A stretch of DNA of 59,624 nucleotides, taken from Geobacteraceae bacterium (GTDB lineage Bacteria > Desulfobacterota > Desulfuromonadia > Desulfuromonadales > Geopsychrobacteraceae). Below are positions 1 through 8,652 of this stretch, piece after piece (position 1 is the stretch's first letter; the number at the start of each line of letters is the position of its first letter). The notes beneath the pieces were generated by a model. That model searched no databases and was not told where the DNA came from. It saw only the letters and a list, made by a program, of their open reading frames with translations. The stretch lies in contig SLDV01000081.1 of NCBI GenBank assembly GCA_007125165.1, positions 1 through 59,624 on the forward strand, in the 5' to 3' direction. The translations under genes and the position numbers were made by a program.

Positions 1-1
1 C

Positions 2-541
2 ATGCAATATTTCGCCCTGACTATTATCGGTCGTGATCGCCCCGGGATCGTCGCCCAGGTGACGGAAATTCTCTTCCGCCTCGGCTTCAATATCGCCGAC
101 TCAAGCTGTTCGATCTTAGGTGGTCAATTCTCCATGATCCTGATCATCTCCAACCCGGACATTGCCTCCAAGGATCAGTTCGAAGAAGATTTCCGTCATC
201 TGGAAGAGACCAATCTGTCGGTTTTTATCCGCACCATGAAACCAGGCGGCGAGATCAGTCCTGACCTGGAAGGAGAGCGCTGCATGATCTCTGTTTACGG
301 CGCAGACAAGCCAGGGATAGTCTATCAGGCCGCCAAGGTTTTGGGAGATCACCAGATCAACATTACCGATCTGAACACCAAGCTCATTGGCACTGCGGAA
401 AAGCCAGTCTACGTCATGATGATTGAAGCGGTACTGCCGCCAAACATTGAGATCGACGATGTGGAAAACTGGATGAAGGGATTGAAGCAGCAGTTGCAGG
501 TTGACATCTCAGTGCGCTCACTAATTGCGGTGGAGTTGTAA
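2..541 (+). CDS. ACT-domain regulator, GcvR-like
   Basis: 179 aa. Two ACT domains in tandem (about residues 3-80 and 92-170). Each opens with the family signature: IGRDRPGIVAQV near the N-terminus and YGADKPGIVYQA at about residue 99. ACT pairs bind amino acids; the closest architecture is the glycine cleavage repressor-like GcvR group, which has no DNA-binding domain and acts through a partner. The ATG at base 2 fits the usual N-terminus of the family, but anything upstream lies outside the window. Peptide deformylase follows after 3 bases, so the two are probably co-transcribed. The ligand cannot be told from sequence. Confidence 0.8.
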   Translation: MQYFALTIIGRDRPGIVAQVTEILFRLGFNIADSSCSILGGQFSMILIISNPDIASKDQFEEDFRHLEETNLSVFIRTMKPGGEISPDLEGERCMISVYGADKPGIVYQAAKVLGDHQINITDLNTKLIGTAEKPVYVMMIEAVLPPNIEIDDVENWMKGLKQQLQVDISVRSLIAVEL

Positions 542-544
542 CGA

Positions 545-1048
545 ATGGCTGTGAAAACCGTACTGGTCTACCCGGAGCCCCTTTTGAAAGAACTGTCCGT
601 ACCGATTGATGGATTTGACGATTCCGTACGCAATCTGCTCCAGGATCTGGTCGACACCATGATTGACGCCGGACACTCGGTCGGCATTGCCGCCCCGCAG
701 ATTGGAGACTTGCGACGTGCTGTCGTGGTGGATGTTTCTAACAGTAAACTGGGGAAAAAACAGCAGAATCACGGCCTGATTCAGATGGTCAACCCCGAAA
801 TTATCGAGCGTGAAGGGTCTTGTGAAGTCCGCGAAGGTTGCATGTCGGTACCGGATTACACCGGCAATGTGACCCGCGCCGAATCCATTGTCGTCCAGTA
901 CCAGGATGAAAATAACCAGCATCGCGTCATCCGCGCCGAGGGGTTCGAAGCTATCGCCATCCAGCACGAGATCGATCATCTCGATGGTCTGCTCTTTCTT
1001 GATCGGGTATCGAGCCTGAAAACCGGACTCTTCCGCCGCAAACATTGA
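545..1048 (+). CDS. def: Peptide deformylase
   Basis: 167 aa, normal length. Removes the formyl group from the N-terminal methionine of nascent proteins. All three family motifs are visible: GIAAPQIG at residues 47-54, EGCMS at 97-101 (metal ligand C99) and HEIDH at 141-145 (ligands H141 and H145, catalytic E142). The HEIDH is followed by LDG as usual. It sits 3 bases after the ACT-domain gene and 39 bases before the permease gene, all on the plus strand. There is no fmt neighbour here, although def and fmt are often adjacent elsewhere. Confidence 0.96.
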   Translation: MAVKTVLVYPEPLLKELSVPIDGFDDSVRNLLQDLVDTMIDAGHSVGIAAPQIGDLRRAVVVDVSNSKLGKKQQNHGLIQMVNPEIIEREGSCEVREGCMSVPDYTGNVTRAESIVVQYQDENNQHRVIRAEGFEAIAIQHEIDHLDGLLFLDRVSSLKTGLFRRKH

Positions 1049-1087
1049 TTCAATACCCGCCCGTACCACGAAGAAAAAGTACCGACA

Positions 1088-1966
1088 ATGAATTTAGTGC
1101 TCCCTGCCCTCACTCCAAAAACAACCCGTCAGGCCTTCGGCTGGTGTGCAGTATTGGGTTCGGCCTTTTTCTTTTATCTGGCCACCCTGATCATCCGCTG
1201 GGCCACCGCCTACGTAGAAATCACACCGGCTTATTTTGTTTTCGCACGGTTCCTTCTCGGTTTTATCGTTGTCAGTGCCACCATGCTGCTGCAACACCAG
1301 CCCGTTAAACCCCGTAACCACCATTATCTCATCGGCCGCGCCGTCACCAATACGGCGGCGGTTTTCTGCTTTTATAAAGCCGTCGAGGTCGGCTCCGTTG
1401 CCCAGGCAAATATTCTCAATATGACCTACCCTCTGTTTGTTGCGCTGTTTTCCTGGTTTTTTCTCCGTGGTCAACGCGATCTGTTGGCGTTCATCATTGT
1501 TCTGGTGGCTTTCGCCGGCATCTGGATGGTACTGGCGCCGGGGGACATGAACCTGGGATCGGGCAGTTTGTGGGGAGTGGCGTCGGGGATAACCGCCGCG
1601 GCAGCAATTATCTACCTCAACATCAGTCGTCAGTATCATGATTCCCAGACTATTCTGCTCTACATGTTTGGGCTGGGCATGCTCTTCATGCTGTTGTTTT
1701 TTTCCGACGCGATCTTCCTGCCCAACAGTACTGAGCTATTCTTTCTGCTGGGCTGTTCCGTTGCCGGCGTGTTGGGGCAATACCTGCTCACCTACGGTTT
1801 TCTCTTTGTTACCGCGGTGGAGGGTTCTATCCTTTCCTCCAGCCGCATCCTCATGGCGGCGCTGCTCGGTCCGCTGCTGGTTGCTGATCCGGTACTGACT
1901 GCAACCGGCTGGGTCGGCGCTTTTCTGATTTTTTCGGCCAACGCATCCCTGGCACTACGCAAATAG
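1088..1966 (+). CDS. DMT-family permease (EamA)
   Basis: 292 aa, almost entirely hydrophobic, with about ten predicted membrane segments arranged as two EamA repeats (roughly residues 18-150 and 160-290). This is the standard drug/metabolite transporter layout. The N-terminal helix runs on from residue 20 (VLGSAFFFYLATLIIRWATA). The substrate cannot be assigned; family members export amino acids, nucleobases or other metabolites. It is the last gene of the plus-strand group with the ACT and def genes and is followed by a terminator-like hairpin inside a repeat element. Confidence 0.85.
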   Translation: MNLVLPALTPKTTRQAFGWCAVLGSAFFFYLATLIIRWATAYVEITPAYFVFARFLLGFIVVSATMLLQHQPVKPRNHHYLIGRAVTNTAAVFCFYKAVEVGSVAQANILNMTYPLFVALFSWFFLRGQRDLLAFIIVLVAFAGIWMVLAPGDMNLGSGSLWGVASGITAAAAIIYLNISRQYHDSQTILLYMFGLGMLFMLLFFSDAIFLPNSTELFFLLGCSVAGVLGQYLLTYGFLFVTAVEGSILSSSRILMAALLGPLLVADPVLTATGWVGAFLIFSANASLALRK

Positions 1967-1967
1967 G

Positions 1968-2083
1968 TGATGGCGTCGCAAAAACTCACCAACTGCGGCG
2001 TTGCTGCCATCATTTCACTGCTTCGACGTACATAAGTACGTCTCATTGTTCAACAATAGCGCGCCTTGCATTTGGCGCTTTTT
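1968..2083 (+). repeat. Dispersed palindromic element, copy 1
   Basis: The 270 bases after the permease hold a structured element rather than a gene. It contains CTGCGGCGTT at about 1993, a perfect 7-bp palindrome GACGTAC-ATAA-GTACGTC at 2025-2042, and a GCGCC/GGCGC hairpin at 2061-2078. A diverged copy in the opposite orientation lies at about 55868-55960, between nuoBCD and nuoE. The same order of blocks is shared: CTGCGGCGTT, a TCGAYGTA palindrome, and a GCCTTGC block. Confidence 0.6.
2061..2083 (+). terminator. Terminator-like hairpin after permease gene
   Basis: GCGCC (2061-2065) and GGCGC (2074-2078) form a 5-bp GC stem with an 8-base loop, followed by TTTTTG. The stem is short but GC-only and correctly placed to end the plus-strand group. 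It forms part of the repeat element. Confidence 0.5.
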
Positions 2084-2239
2084 GCTTAGCCATCCCACCT
2101 GATGCCCTTCGCGCAGGGTCGGGGATCCTGTGACAAGGGTGTTTGTCGCCATGGACGGCGACAACAAGCGGTCATGGATGACGAAAAGCGTCCCTTGACA
2201 TAGGATTCCCGACCCGGTGCTGAACAGATACGAAAATAG

Positions 2240-2524
2240 TTATGAGTCGGTGCGGCTGGTAATCTCAATCAGATGATAACCGAATTGGGTTTTGACCGGA
2301 CCCAGCACCTTGCCGATGTCCCCGGAAAAGACCACCTCGTCAAACTCCTTGACCATCTGTCCGGGATAAAATTCTCCCAGTGCGCCGCCTTGCTTGCCGG
2401 AGGGGCATTTTGAATGCTGCTTAGCCACATCGGCGAAATCCTCACCGCCTTCGATCATTTTTTTCAACGTATTACAGTCTGCTTCTGATGGCACCAGGAT
2501 GTGCCGCGCGCTTGCTTTTGCCAT
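2240..2524 (-). CDS. Parvulin-type peptidyl-prolyl isomerase
   Basis: 94 aa, a single stand-alone rotamase domain like E. coli PpiC. Visible family features are ARHILV near the N-terminus (residues 6-11), GGALGEF in the middle and the C-terminal FGYHLIEI stretch. It has no signal peptide or membrane anchor, so it should act in the cytoplasm, catalysing cis-trans isomerisation of Xaa-Pro bonds. The start has a good AAAGGAG site 9-13 bases upstream. It lies downstream of the MscS gene on the same strand with a 53-base gap. Confidence 0.92.
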   Translation of the reverse strand: MAKASARHILVPSEADCNTLKKMIEGGEDFADVAKQHSKCPSGKQGGALGEFYPGQMVKEFDEVVFSGDIGKVLGPVKTQFGYHLIEITSRTDS

Positions 2525-2577
2525 AATCTCTGTCTCCTTTAGATGTTTAAGTATGGGGATGCCCCCATAACCTGGAT

Positions 2578-3690
2578 TTACTGCTCCTGCGGATCGGGTT
2601 CCGGCGATTCGAGATGAATCGTCTGGGTCGGGAAGGCGATTTCGGCGCCATTACTCTGAATGATTTCCATAATTTTGAGCATGACATCCTCCTTGATGCC
2701 GTGAAATTCCACCCAGTTGGTAGTTTTGGTAAAGGTGTAGACCATAAAATCGATGGAGGAAGCAGCAAAACGATTGACATTGACGATCATCGTCAAATCG
2801 GCAGCAATATCGGGATGAGAACACAGCATCTCTTTGACCTGTTTGACAATGGAGGCGACTTTGCCGCCATCAGCATAACGCACCCCGACATGCTCAAAAA
2901 TACGCCGGTTGGTCATCCGTGACGGGTTTTCCACCGAGATCTGGGCAAAGGTTGCGTTAGGCACATACAAGGGGCGTTTATCAAAGGTACGGATACAGGT
3001 CAGGCGCCAGCCGATATTTTCAACCGTCCCTTCGATCTCCTTATCGGGCGATCGCACCCAGTCACCGACCTTGAACGGCTGATCCAGGTAGATCATCAGG
3101 CCACCAAAAAAATTGGCCAGCAGGTCCTTGGCGGCAAAACCGACCGCGATACCACCAATACCACCAAAAGCCAGCACCCCGGAGACGCTGAAACCAAGAC
3201 TCTGTAGCACCACCAGGCCGGTGGTGATCAGTACCGATAAGCGCAGCAGTTTGCCCAGGGCCGAAGCAGTCGTTGGATCAAGGGGTTTTTCAACATTTTT
3301 TGCACTCTGTACCGTCTTTTCGCCCTTGTTGATAAGCTGGGTCATAAACCAGGCAAAAATCACAATAAAAGACACTTCACGGATCGGATCAATAACATCA
3401 AAGATCGGCTCCTGAGAAACCTGACGTACCACCTCAGTTGCCCACAGCAGCCCGTTTAACCAGATAAACAGCCGCACCGGCTTGCGTGCCGAATCAATCA
3501 GCAGGTCGTCCCAGAAGGTTCTGGTTTTTTTTGCTGCCTCCTTCAGCCGATCTAACAGTTTCTTTACACCATGGCTGACAAAGGAGGTCATCAGAACAAT
3601 CAGAAATACTTGGGCAATCCAGGCATAATTGCCACTTAAATTGATAGTTTCCAGAAAATAGACAATAATTTGATTGAGTTGACTTTCCAT
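2578..3690 (-). CDS. MscS-family mechanosensitive channel
   Basis: 370 aa. Several N-terminal membrane helices lead to the pore helix TM3 region at about residues 175-205, rich in Gly and Ala (VLAFGGIGGIAVGFAAKDLLANFFGG), the MscS signature. The cytoplasmic beta domain follows (FKVGDWV...GTVENIGWRLTCIRTFDKR...VPNATF) and then the alpha/beta C-terminal domain to residue 350. The channel opens under membrane tension to release solutes during osmotic downshock. An AGAAGG site precedes the ATG. Confidence 0.93.
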   Translation of the reverse strand: MESQLNQIIVYFLETINLSGNYAWIAQVFLIVLMTSFVSHGVKKLLDRLKEAAKKTRTFWDDLLIDSARKPVRLFIWLNGLLWATEVVRQVSQEPIFDVIDPIREVSFIVIFAWFMTQLINKGEKTVQSAKNVEKPLDPTTASALGKLLRLSVLITTGLVVLQSLGFSVSGVLAFGGIGGIAVGFAAKDLLANFFGGLMIYLDQPFKVGDWVRSPDKEIEGTVENIGWRLTCIRTFDKRPLYVPNATFAQISVENPSRMTNRRIFEHVGVRYADGGKVASIVKQVKEMLCSHPDIAADLTMIVNVNRFAASSIDFMVYTFTKTTNWVEFHGIKEDVMLKIMEIIQSNGAEIAFPTQTIHLESPEPDPQEQ

Positions 3691-3750
3691 TACCTTCTCC
3701 AGCCTTTCCTCTCCATAACCATCGTAACCCGTAGCGCTTTGTATCGCGCC

Positions 3751-3773
3751 GCAGTTTCCGGACGGAAACTAGT
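3751..3773 (+). repeat. 23-bp palindromic repeat, copy A
   Basis: The 23 bases beginning GCAGTTTCCGGACGG are the exact reverse complement of 17808-17830. The core AGTTTCCGGACGGAAACT is almost self-complementary, so it can fold as a hairpin on either strand. It overlaps the stop codon of the SafE-like gene and lies between that gene and mscS. Confidence 0.75.
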
Positions 3774-4443
3774 GGCAAATGACATCCATGGTCAAATGCC
3801 GGAACAGATTGTAGCAGCCCATCAGCGCTACGAGCAACCCTGCCCCTTTCAGCATCCATTTGCGCCTGCGGCTGAACCACTGGGCGGCGCTGCCGACCAG
3901 AAACAGGGACGGAATGGTGCCGACACCAAAAGCGATCATAGTGACAGCGCCCCGCACGGGATCAGCACTGCCGGCGGCCGTGATGGCCATGGCGTACAAT
4001 AAACCGCAGGGCAAAAAGCCGAATAACAGTCCCAGGGGTAACGCCGACAGGGCCGGGGGCAAGCGGCGCAACCCTTTGACGGCGCGGGTCAGATACTGGA
4101 TCGGCCCGGCAAATTCAAGGTCCATCATGTTAATACGCGAAAACAATCCAGCCGTGCCCAGACCGATGGCAATAACAAGAATATCACTGAAAATCAGCAG
4201 CCCCAGGGTCACCTGCTGGTAGGCCCCCGCCATCGCTAATGCTGAACCCAGCCAGCCAACGACCAGCCCGATCAGTCCATAGGTGATGGTTCTGCCGACA
4301 TTGTAGAGCAGGTGAAATAGGGGGCCGCTGTTGCGGCCATCGGCAGTCAGTGACAAGGCGGTAACAATACCGCCACACATGCCGATACAGTGGGCGGAAC
4401 CGAACAGTCCGGTGATCAGTGCCAGGGAATAAAGAGGATCCAT
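3769..4443 (-). CDS. SafE/DsbD_2-type membrane protein
   Basis: 224 aa with about six membrane helices. The N-terminus reads LITGLFGSAHCIGMCGG, the signature of the DsbD_2-like (UreH/SafE) family, where paired cysteines in HCIGMCGG lie in the first helix. A second half-motif, FGFLPCGLLYAM at about residue 137, carries the matching Pro-Cys-Gly. These proteins are often linked to copper and heme-oxidase maturation or sulfite export, but no such partner is adjacent here except the divergent NosL-like gene. Function is inferred only as membrane transport of metal or reductant. Confidence 0.8.
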   Translation of the reverse strand: MDPLYSLALITGLFGSAHCIGMCGGIVTALSLTADGRNSGPLFHLLYNVGRTITYGLIGLVVGWLGSALAMAGAYQQVTLGLLIFSDILVIAIGLGTAGLFSRINMMDLEFAGPIQYLTRAVKGLRRLPPALSALPLGLLFGFLPCGLLYAMAITAAGSADPVRGAVTMIAFGVGTIPSLFLVGSAAQWFSRRRKWMLKGAGLLVALMGCYNLFRHLTMDVICH

Positions 4444-4584
4444 CTGCTATCATTCTCCGCGACGATCGCAGCCGCATTGTCGTTGAATCAGTCAACCACT
4501 TGTCGCATCATCATTTTACTGGTACAAGATGACAATCATTTTTCCATGCTATTGTGACAAACCCACACCATGAGGAGGCTATCA

Positions 4585-5106
4585 ATGAAAAGAACCATCC
4601 TGCTGCTTTCCGCCATCTTGCTCGTTGCCACTCTTGTTATCGGCTCTGGGAGCGATATTGTCAACCATCCATCCTGCCCATTATGCGGAATGGATCGTGA
4701 CCGTTTTTCATTCAGTCGCATGCTGATCATTTACGATGACAACAGTGAAATCGGCACCTGCAGCATCCGCTGTGCTGCCGTCGACATGATCAACAACCTC
4801 GACAAGGCACCGATACAAATGATGGTCGGTGATTACTACACCCGTGAATTGATCGACGCTGAAACCGCTTCCTGGGTGATTGGTGGTGAGCGCCCCGGCG
4901 TGATGACCAGACGGGGCAAATGGGCGTTTGCCGACCAGTCCGGGGCTGACACCTTCATGGCCGAGAACGGCGGCACCCAGGCAACCTTCGAAGAGGCCCT
5001 GCAAGCTGCCTACACCGATCTTTATGAAGACACACGCATGATCCGTGAACGCCGCAAAGAACGCCGGGCACGCATGGCGGAAGAGCAAACAATAATGAGT
5101 AAGTAA
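4585..5106 (+). CDS. NosL-like protein
   Basis: 173 aa from the ATG at 4585. This start is preferred over the in-frame ATG at 4570 because GAGGAGG lies 8 bases before it. An N-terminal hydrophobic helix (residues 5-20) acts as export signal or anchor. CPLCGMDRDRF at about residue 30 is the NosL-type metal motif, with a further Cys pair in GTCSIRC. NosL binds Cu(I) for nitrous oxide reductase assembly, but no nos genes are present nearby. A role in copper or other metal delivery to a periplasmic enzyme is therefore inference. The C-terminus is Arg/Glu-rich (RERRKERRARM). Confidence 0.78.
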   Translation: MKRTILLLSAILLVATLVIGSGSDIVNHPSCPLCGMDRDRFSFSRMLIIYDDNSEIGTCSIRCAAVDMINNLDKAPIQMMVGDYYTRELIDAETASWVIGGERPGVMTRRGKWAFADQSGADTFMAENGGTQATFEEALQAAYTDLYEDTRMIRERRKERRARMAEEQTIMSK

Positions 5107-5138
5107 TTTTATTGAACCTTCTGCAGCAATTTTCGATT

Positions 5139-5226
5139 CGTCATTCCCGAAATGATCTTCATCGGGAGTCCAGTTCACCACTATTTGAACATTCTGGATC
5201 CCGGACAAAAATGTTCGCGGATGACA
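5139..5226. repeat. MITE-like intergenic inverted repeat
   Basis: GTCATTCCCGA at 5140-5150 and GCGGATGAC at 5217-5225 bracket about 85 bases. Inside are GGGAGTCCAG at about 5164-5173 and CTGGATCCCGG at about 5194-5204, which are near complements. TCCCGA/TCGGGA form an inner hairpin. The layout matches the common bacterial pattern of GTCATTCCCG..CCAG / CTGG..CGGGAATGAC. No open reading frame is present. Confidence 0.55.
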
Positions 5227-5263
5227 TTCTTTGTCAGCACCATAGTGAAACAAGGAGATTCCC

Positions 5264-5746
5264 GTGAGCCTTTGTCCATGCGGCACCAATATGGATTATG
5301 CCGACTGTTGTGAACCGGTGATCAGCGGCACTAAAGTCGCGGAAACCGCTGAAGAGCTGATGCGTGCACGTTACAGTGCCCATGAAAAGGTAGCCGTAGA
5401 TTTTCTTTACAACAGCACCCACCCTGATCACCGCACCAATTACGACCACAAAGGCACCAAGAGCTGGGCAGAACAATCTCAGTGGCTGAAGCTCGAAGTT
5501 CTCGCCACCAATGCTGGTAGAGCTGCAGATGAGCGTGGTGAGGTCGAATTTATTGCGCGTTTTCACGATAAAGGGGTCATTCGCAACCACCATGAGCGCG
5601 GTCACTTTGCCAAAGTCGATGGCCAGTGGTCATTCACCGAAGGGGAGATGATCAAATCCCCACCGGTGACAGCCTCTAAAGTCGGACGTAACGACCCTTG
5701 CAGTTGTGGCAGCGGCAAGAAATTTAAAAAGTGCTGCGGCCAATAA
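5264..5746 (+). CDS. YchJ-family SEC-C motif protein
   Basis: 160 aa with a GTG start preceded by AAGGAG. SEC-C zinc motifs lie at both ends: [13 protein letters not shown] at residues 4-16 and [15 protein letters not shown] at the C-terminus. The middle NTF2-like fold (about residues 25-135) carries the YchJ pattern [23 protein letters not shown] modules bind zinc and mediate contacts with the translation or secretion machinery in SecA; the role of YchJ itself is unknown. The acyl-CoA synthetase gene starts 5 bases after its stop. Confidence 0.88.
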   Translation: MSLCPCGTNMDYADCCEPVISGTKVAETAEELMRARYSAHEKVAVDFLYNSTHPDHRTNYDHKGTKSWAEQSQWLKLEVLATNAGRAADERGEVEFIARFHDKGVIRNHHERGHFAKVDGQWSFTEGEMIKSPPVTASKVGRNDPCSCGSGKKFKKCCGQ

Positions 5747-5751
5747 CCACC

Positions 5752-7656
5752 ATGGATACATCCATCGCGCTACAGGGAACCCTGTTTGACACATTACTTG
5801 CCAGCAGTGAAATCTATGCTGAGCACAACGCTTTTATCTACCGTGCCGCCGGTAGCGAGTTCAATGTCAGCTACGCCAAGCTCTTTGAAGATGCCCTGAT
5901 TCTTGCCAAGGCCTTCGCCTCCCATAAGGTCACCAAGGGGAGCAAGGTCATGCTGTTATCAGACAATCGCTACGGCTGGATCGTCACCGATTTTGCCTTG
6001 TTAGCCCTTGGGGCAATCAGCGTACCACGCGGCAGCGACACACCCACCCAGGAACTCGAATATATTCTTGCCCATGCTGACTGTGAATTCCTGGTTATAG
6101 AAACGGAAGCGCTACTTAAAGCCCACAGCCCCATGCTCAAAAAGATGAAGAAACTGCGGTCGGTTTTCGTCATCGAAGGCGGAAAGACCCACCGCTGGTT
6201 TGATAATATCTACAGTTACAACGACATCCTTGACGATCGCACGATCACCCCGAGCGACCGCGAAGAATTCATCGCCCGGCGCTACGGACTGAACCTTGAC
6301 GACACCTTTACCCTGATCTACACCTCGGGAACCACCGGCAAACCAAAGGGGGTCATCCTGACCCACCGCAACATCATGTACAATGTCCGTACCCTGCCGG
6401 AGATGATTGCCCTGGAAGAATCCGACAGTTTTGTTTCGATTCTGCCGAGCTGGCATATTTTTGAGCGAGCCTGCGAGTATCTGGCCCTGTCGCACGGATG
6501 CTGCACCGTCTATTCAACCGTTAAAACATTTGCTGCTGATCTGGAAACCTACAAGCCAACCCTGGTGGCGACAGTCCCGCGGTTGTGGGAATCGATGTAC
6601 ACCAAAATCAATCAGACTCTGGAAAAACAGGATCCGCGCAAAGCGCGTATCTTCAAAAAGCTCGTAGCTATCTCTGCCACTTACCGTTTTCACCGGCGCC
6701 GCCTGAAAAACCAACTGCCGCGTTTTTGCAAACCCAATCCCCTGGTTATTGCATGGGAAAAACTGCTATCCCTTGGTACTTTAGTCGCCCTGTTTTTGCC
6801 TTACCGTTTCGCCCAAAAAAAACTGGCAGCGGTGCAGTCGCGTTTTGGCGGACGCTTACGCATGGCGATCAGTGGTGGCGGCAGCCTGCCAACTTACCTG
6901 GATGAATGGATCGATGCCATCGGTATCCGTATCGTCAACGCTTATGGTATGACTGAATGTGCCCCGGCCATTGCCGGTCGCGCCCTGAATTGCGAGATTT
7001 TCGGCACCCTTGGACCACCAACGAAAGATACGGAGCTGCGCATTGTCGCTGAAAATGGCAGGATTTTACCTGCGGGTGAGGAGGGGGAAATCCAGGTGCG
7101 TGGAGAACAGGTGTTTCCCGGCTACTATCAGAATGACCAGGACAATTCCTCGGCTTTTACCGCTGACGGTTTTTTCCATACCGGCGATCTGGGCAAGCTG
7201 ACCTTAAACGGTGAACTGGTGATCACCGGCCGCTCCAAGGAGATCATTGTTTTAGCCAGTGGCGAAAATGTCGATCCCAGCCGGATCGAGGCGACAATTA
7301 CCCAGCTACCCTTTGTAACCGATGCAGTCCTTGTTGGTCAGGATAAAAAAGGGCTGGGGGCACTGATTGTACCCGACATGGATCAATTACGTGCTTTCTT
7401 CACCGACAAGGTTGAACAACTGGCCGAAACCAAAGACCAGATACTCTCTGACCAGCAGATACTTGATCGGGTGAAGGCCGAAATCAACAAACTGCTGAAC
7501 GCCAAAAAGGGGTTCAAACCCTTTGAAAAACTGCAAAACATACATTTTCTTGATAAGGAATTTACTGCCGGAGAAGAATTGACCAACACCTTGAAAAAGA
7601 AGCGCCACGTCATCGAAACCAAGTACCGTGAAATTATTGCCAAATTGCTTAAATGA
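5752..7656 (+). CDS. AMP-forming long-chain acyl-CoA synthetase
   Basis: 634 aa from ATG 5752; an in-frame GTG at 5731 would overlap the preceding gene. Activates a carboxylic acid with ATP and CoA. The AMP-binding P-loop LIYTSGTTGKPKGVILTH is at about residue 190, the adenine motif NAYGMTECAP at about residue 398, and the HTGDLGKL and GRSKEIIVLASGENV motifs follow towards the C-terminus. The FadD15-like long form (over 600 aa, with an insertion between the P-loop and the TE motif) points to medium or long-chain fatty acids. No clear ribosome site precedes it, so translation may be coupled to the SEC-C gene. Confidence 0.88.
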   Translation: MDTSIALQGTLFDTLLASSEIYAEHNAFIYRAAGSEFNVSYAKLFEDALILAKAFASHKVTKGSKVMLLSDNRYGWIVTDFALLALGAISVPRGSDTPTQELEYILAHADCEFLVIETEALLKAHSPMLKKMKKLRSVFVIEGGKTHRWFDNIYSYNDILDDRTITPSDREEFIARRYGLNLDDTFTLIYTSGTTGKPKGVILTHRNIMYNVRTLPEMIALEESDSFVSILPSWHIFERACEYLALSHGCCTVYSTVKTFAADLETYKPTLVATVPRLWESMYTKINQTLEKQDPRKARIFKKLVAISATYRFHRRRLKNQLPRFCKPNPLVIAWEKLLSLGTLVALFLPYRFAQKKLAAVQSRFGGRLRMAISGGGSLPTYLDEWIDAIGIRIVNAYGMTECAPAIAGRALNCEIFGTLGPPTKDTELRIVAENGRILPAGEEGEIQVRGEQVFPGYYQNDQDNSSAFTADGFFHTGDLGKLTLNGELVITGRSKEIIVLASGENVDPSRIEATITQLPFVTDAVLVGQDKKGLGALIVPDMDQLRAFFTDKVEQLAETKDQILSDQQILDRVKAEINKLLNAKKGFKPFEKLQNIHFLDKEFTAGEELTNTLKKKRHVIETKYREIIAKLLK

Positions 7657-7689
7657 TGCTTATTTTGGTGGGCTGGTCGGGGATGTCTT

Positions 7690-8652
7690 TCAGTTGGATT
7701 GATGTTCATTACCAAGGATTTTCCTGCGGGTCTGCTGGTACGTACCAATCAAGGCCCCGCCCAGGTCAATAGCCTCGTCTATGACCGCCAGCGCCTCAGC
7801 GCGGCGCCCGGTCTCTGCCAGGACCAACGCCAGATTATTCAACGGAATGCCATTGTCCGGTTGCAGCATCGCCGCCTGGCGAAAAGCAATGATAGCCGCC
7901 CCCCAATTGCCGTCACGATAACTGCTGTTTCCCACCCCCATCCAGGCAACAAAGCTTTCAGGCCAGACGTCAACAGCAGTCAGATATGCCTCGCTGGCCG
8001 CCTCAAATTGCTCAACGCGTTCCAGCCCCACTGCCGCGGCCAGGAACGCAGACTCATCTGCTGTTGCCGGCACAACCACAGGAGGCACCACCACCAGACC
8101 CCAGTAATCGCCACGCCGCCAGGTACGTTCGAACACCGGCATGGACATCTTCATCTCTGCCGTACTTCCGGAATGGAGAATCACCTTCCGGCTACCTTGA
8201 TCAAAACCGATGACCACGGCATAGTGCCAGCGAGGAAACCATGACAACCCAAGATTCTGCAGAATCATCACCGGTTGTCCACTTTTCAGTTCAGCCACCA
8301 GAGACGCCCAACCATGTATTGGATAGGCCAGGTATCCCTGCCGCCGCGCAGATGCGATGATTGCCGGTTGCAGACTCCCTTTCAGAGCTGGTGAATATAC
8401 TTGTTCCACCAGTTGCGACAGATCAACTTCTTCGCCGTTCCAGGCCAACAGCATCGCCAGTGCTGCTGGTCCGCACTGATAATCCCCCTGCGGAAAAAAC
8501 GGCACCTTCGCAAGCAGTAACCGGTCGTCTTCGGCGGATAAAGCCTCCCGATACTGCAACGTGCTACAACCGCTGACCACTAGGATAAAAAAACAAAAAA
8601 AAGCGCAGATAAGCCATCGCTCACCTGCGCTGCTTTGCGGCCTTGTCATCAT
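7690..8652 (-). CDS. PA2778-type C39 peptidase lipoprotein with TPRs
   Basis: 320 aa. A signal peptide ends in the lipobox VVSGC (C29), so it is a lipoprotein. The peptidase C39-like fold follows: the active-site Cys lies in YQCGPAALAMLL (C60), His in WHYAVVIGFD and an Asp/Asn-type residue downstream. The C-terminal third (about residues 205-315) has TPR-like helices (AWMGVGNSSYRDGNWGAAIIAFRQA). Architecture and neighbour match the PA2778/PA2779 pair of Pseudomonas. It begins directly after the stop of the PA2779-like gene. Substrate is unknown; cleavage of a secreted double-glycine leader peptide is one possibility, but this form lacks the ABC transporter. Confidence 0.85.
   Translation of the reverse strand: MMTRPQSSAGERWLICAFFCFFILVVSGCSTLQYREALSAEDDRLLLAKVPFFPQGDYQCGPAALAMLLAWNGEEVDLSQLVEQVYSPALKGSLQPAIIASARRQGYLAYPIHGWASLVAELKSGQPVMILQNLGLSWFPRWHYAVVIGFDQGSRKVILHSGSTAEMKMSMPVFERTWRRGDYWGLVVVPPVVVPATADESAFLAAAVGLERVEQFEAASEAYLTAVDVWPESFVAWMGVGNSSYRDGNWGAAIIAFRQAAMLQPDNGIPLNNLALVLAETGRRAEALAVIDEAIDLGGALIGTYQQTRRKILGNEHQSN

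Noticed and set aside
3494-4002. Overlapping frames across the mscS/SafE junction
   Set aside because: They lack ribosome sites and overlap two well-supported genes on the same or opposite strand.
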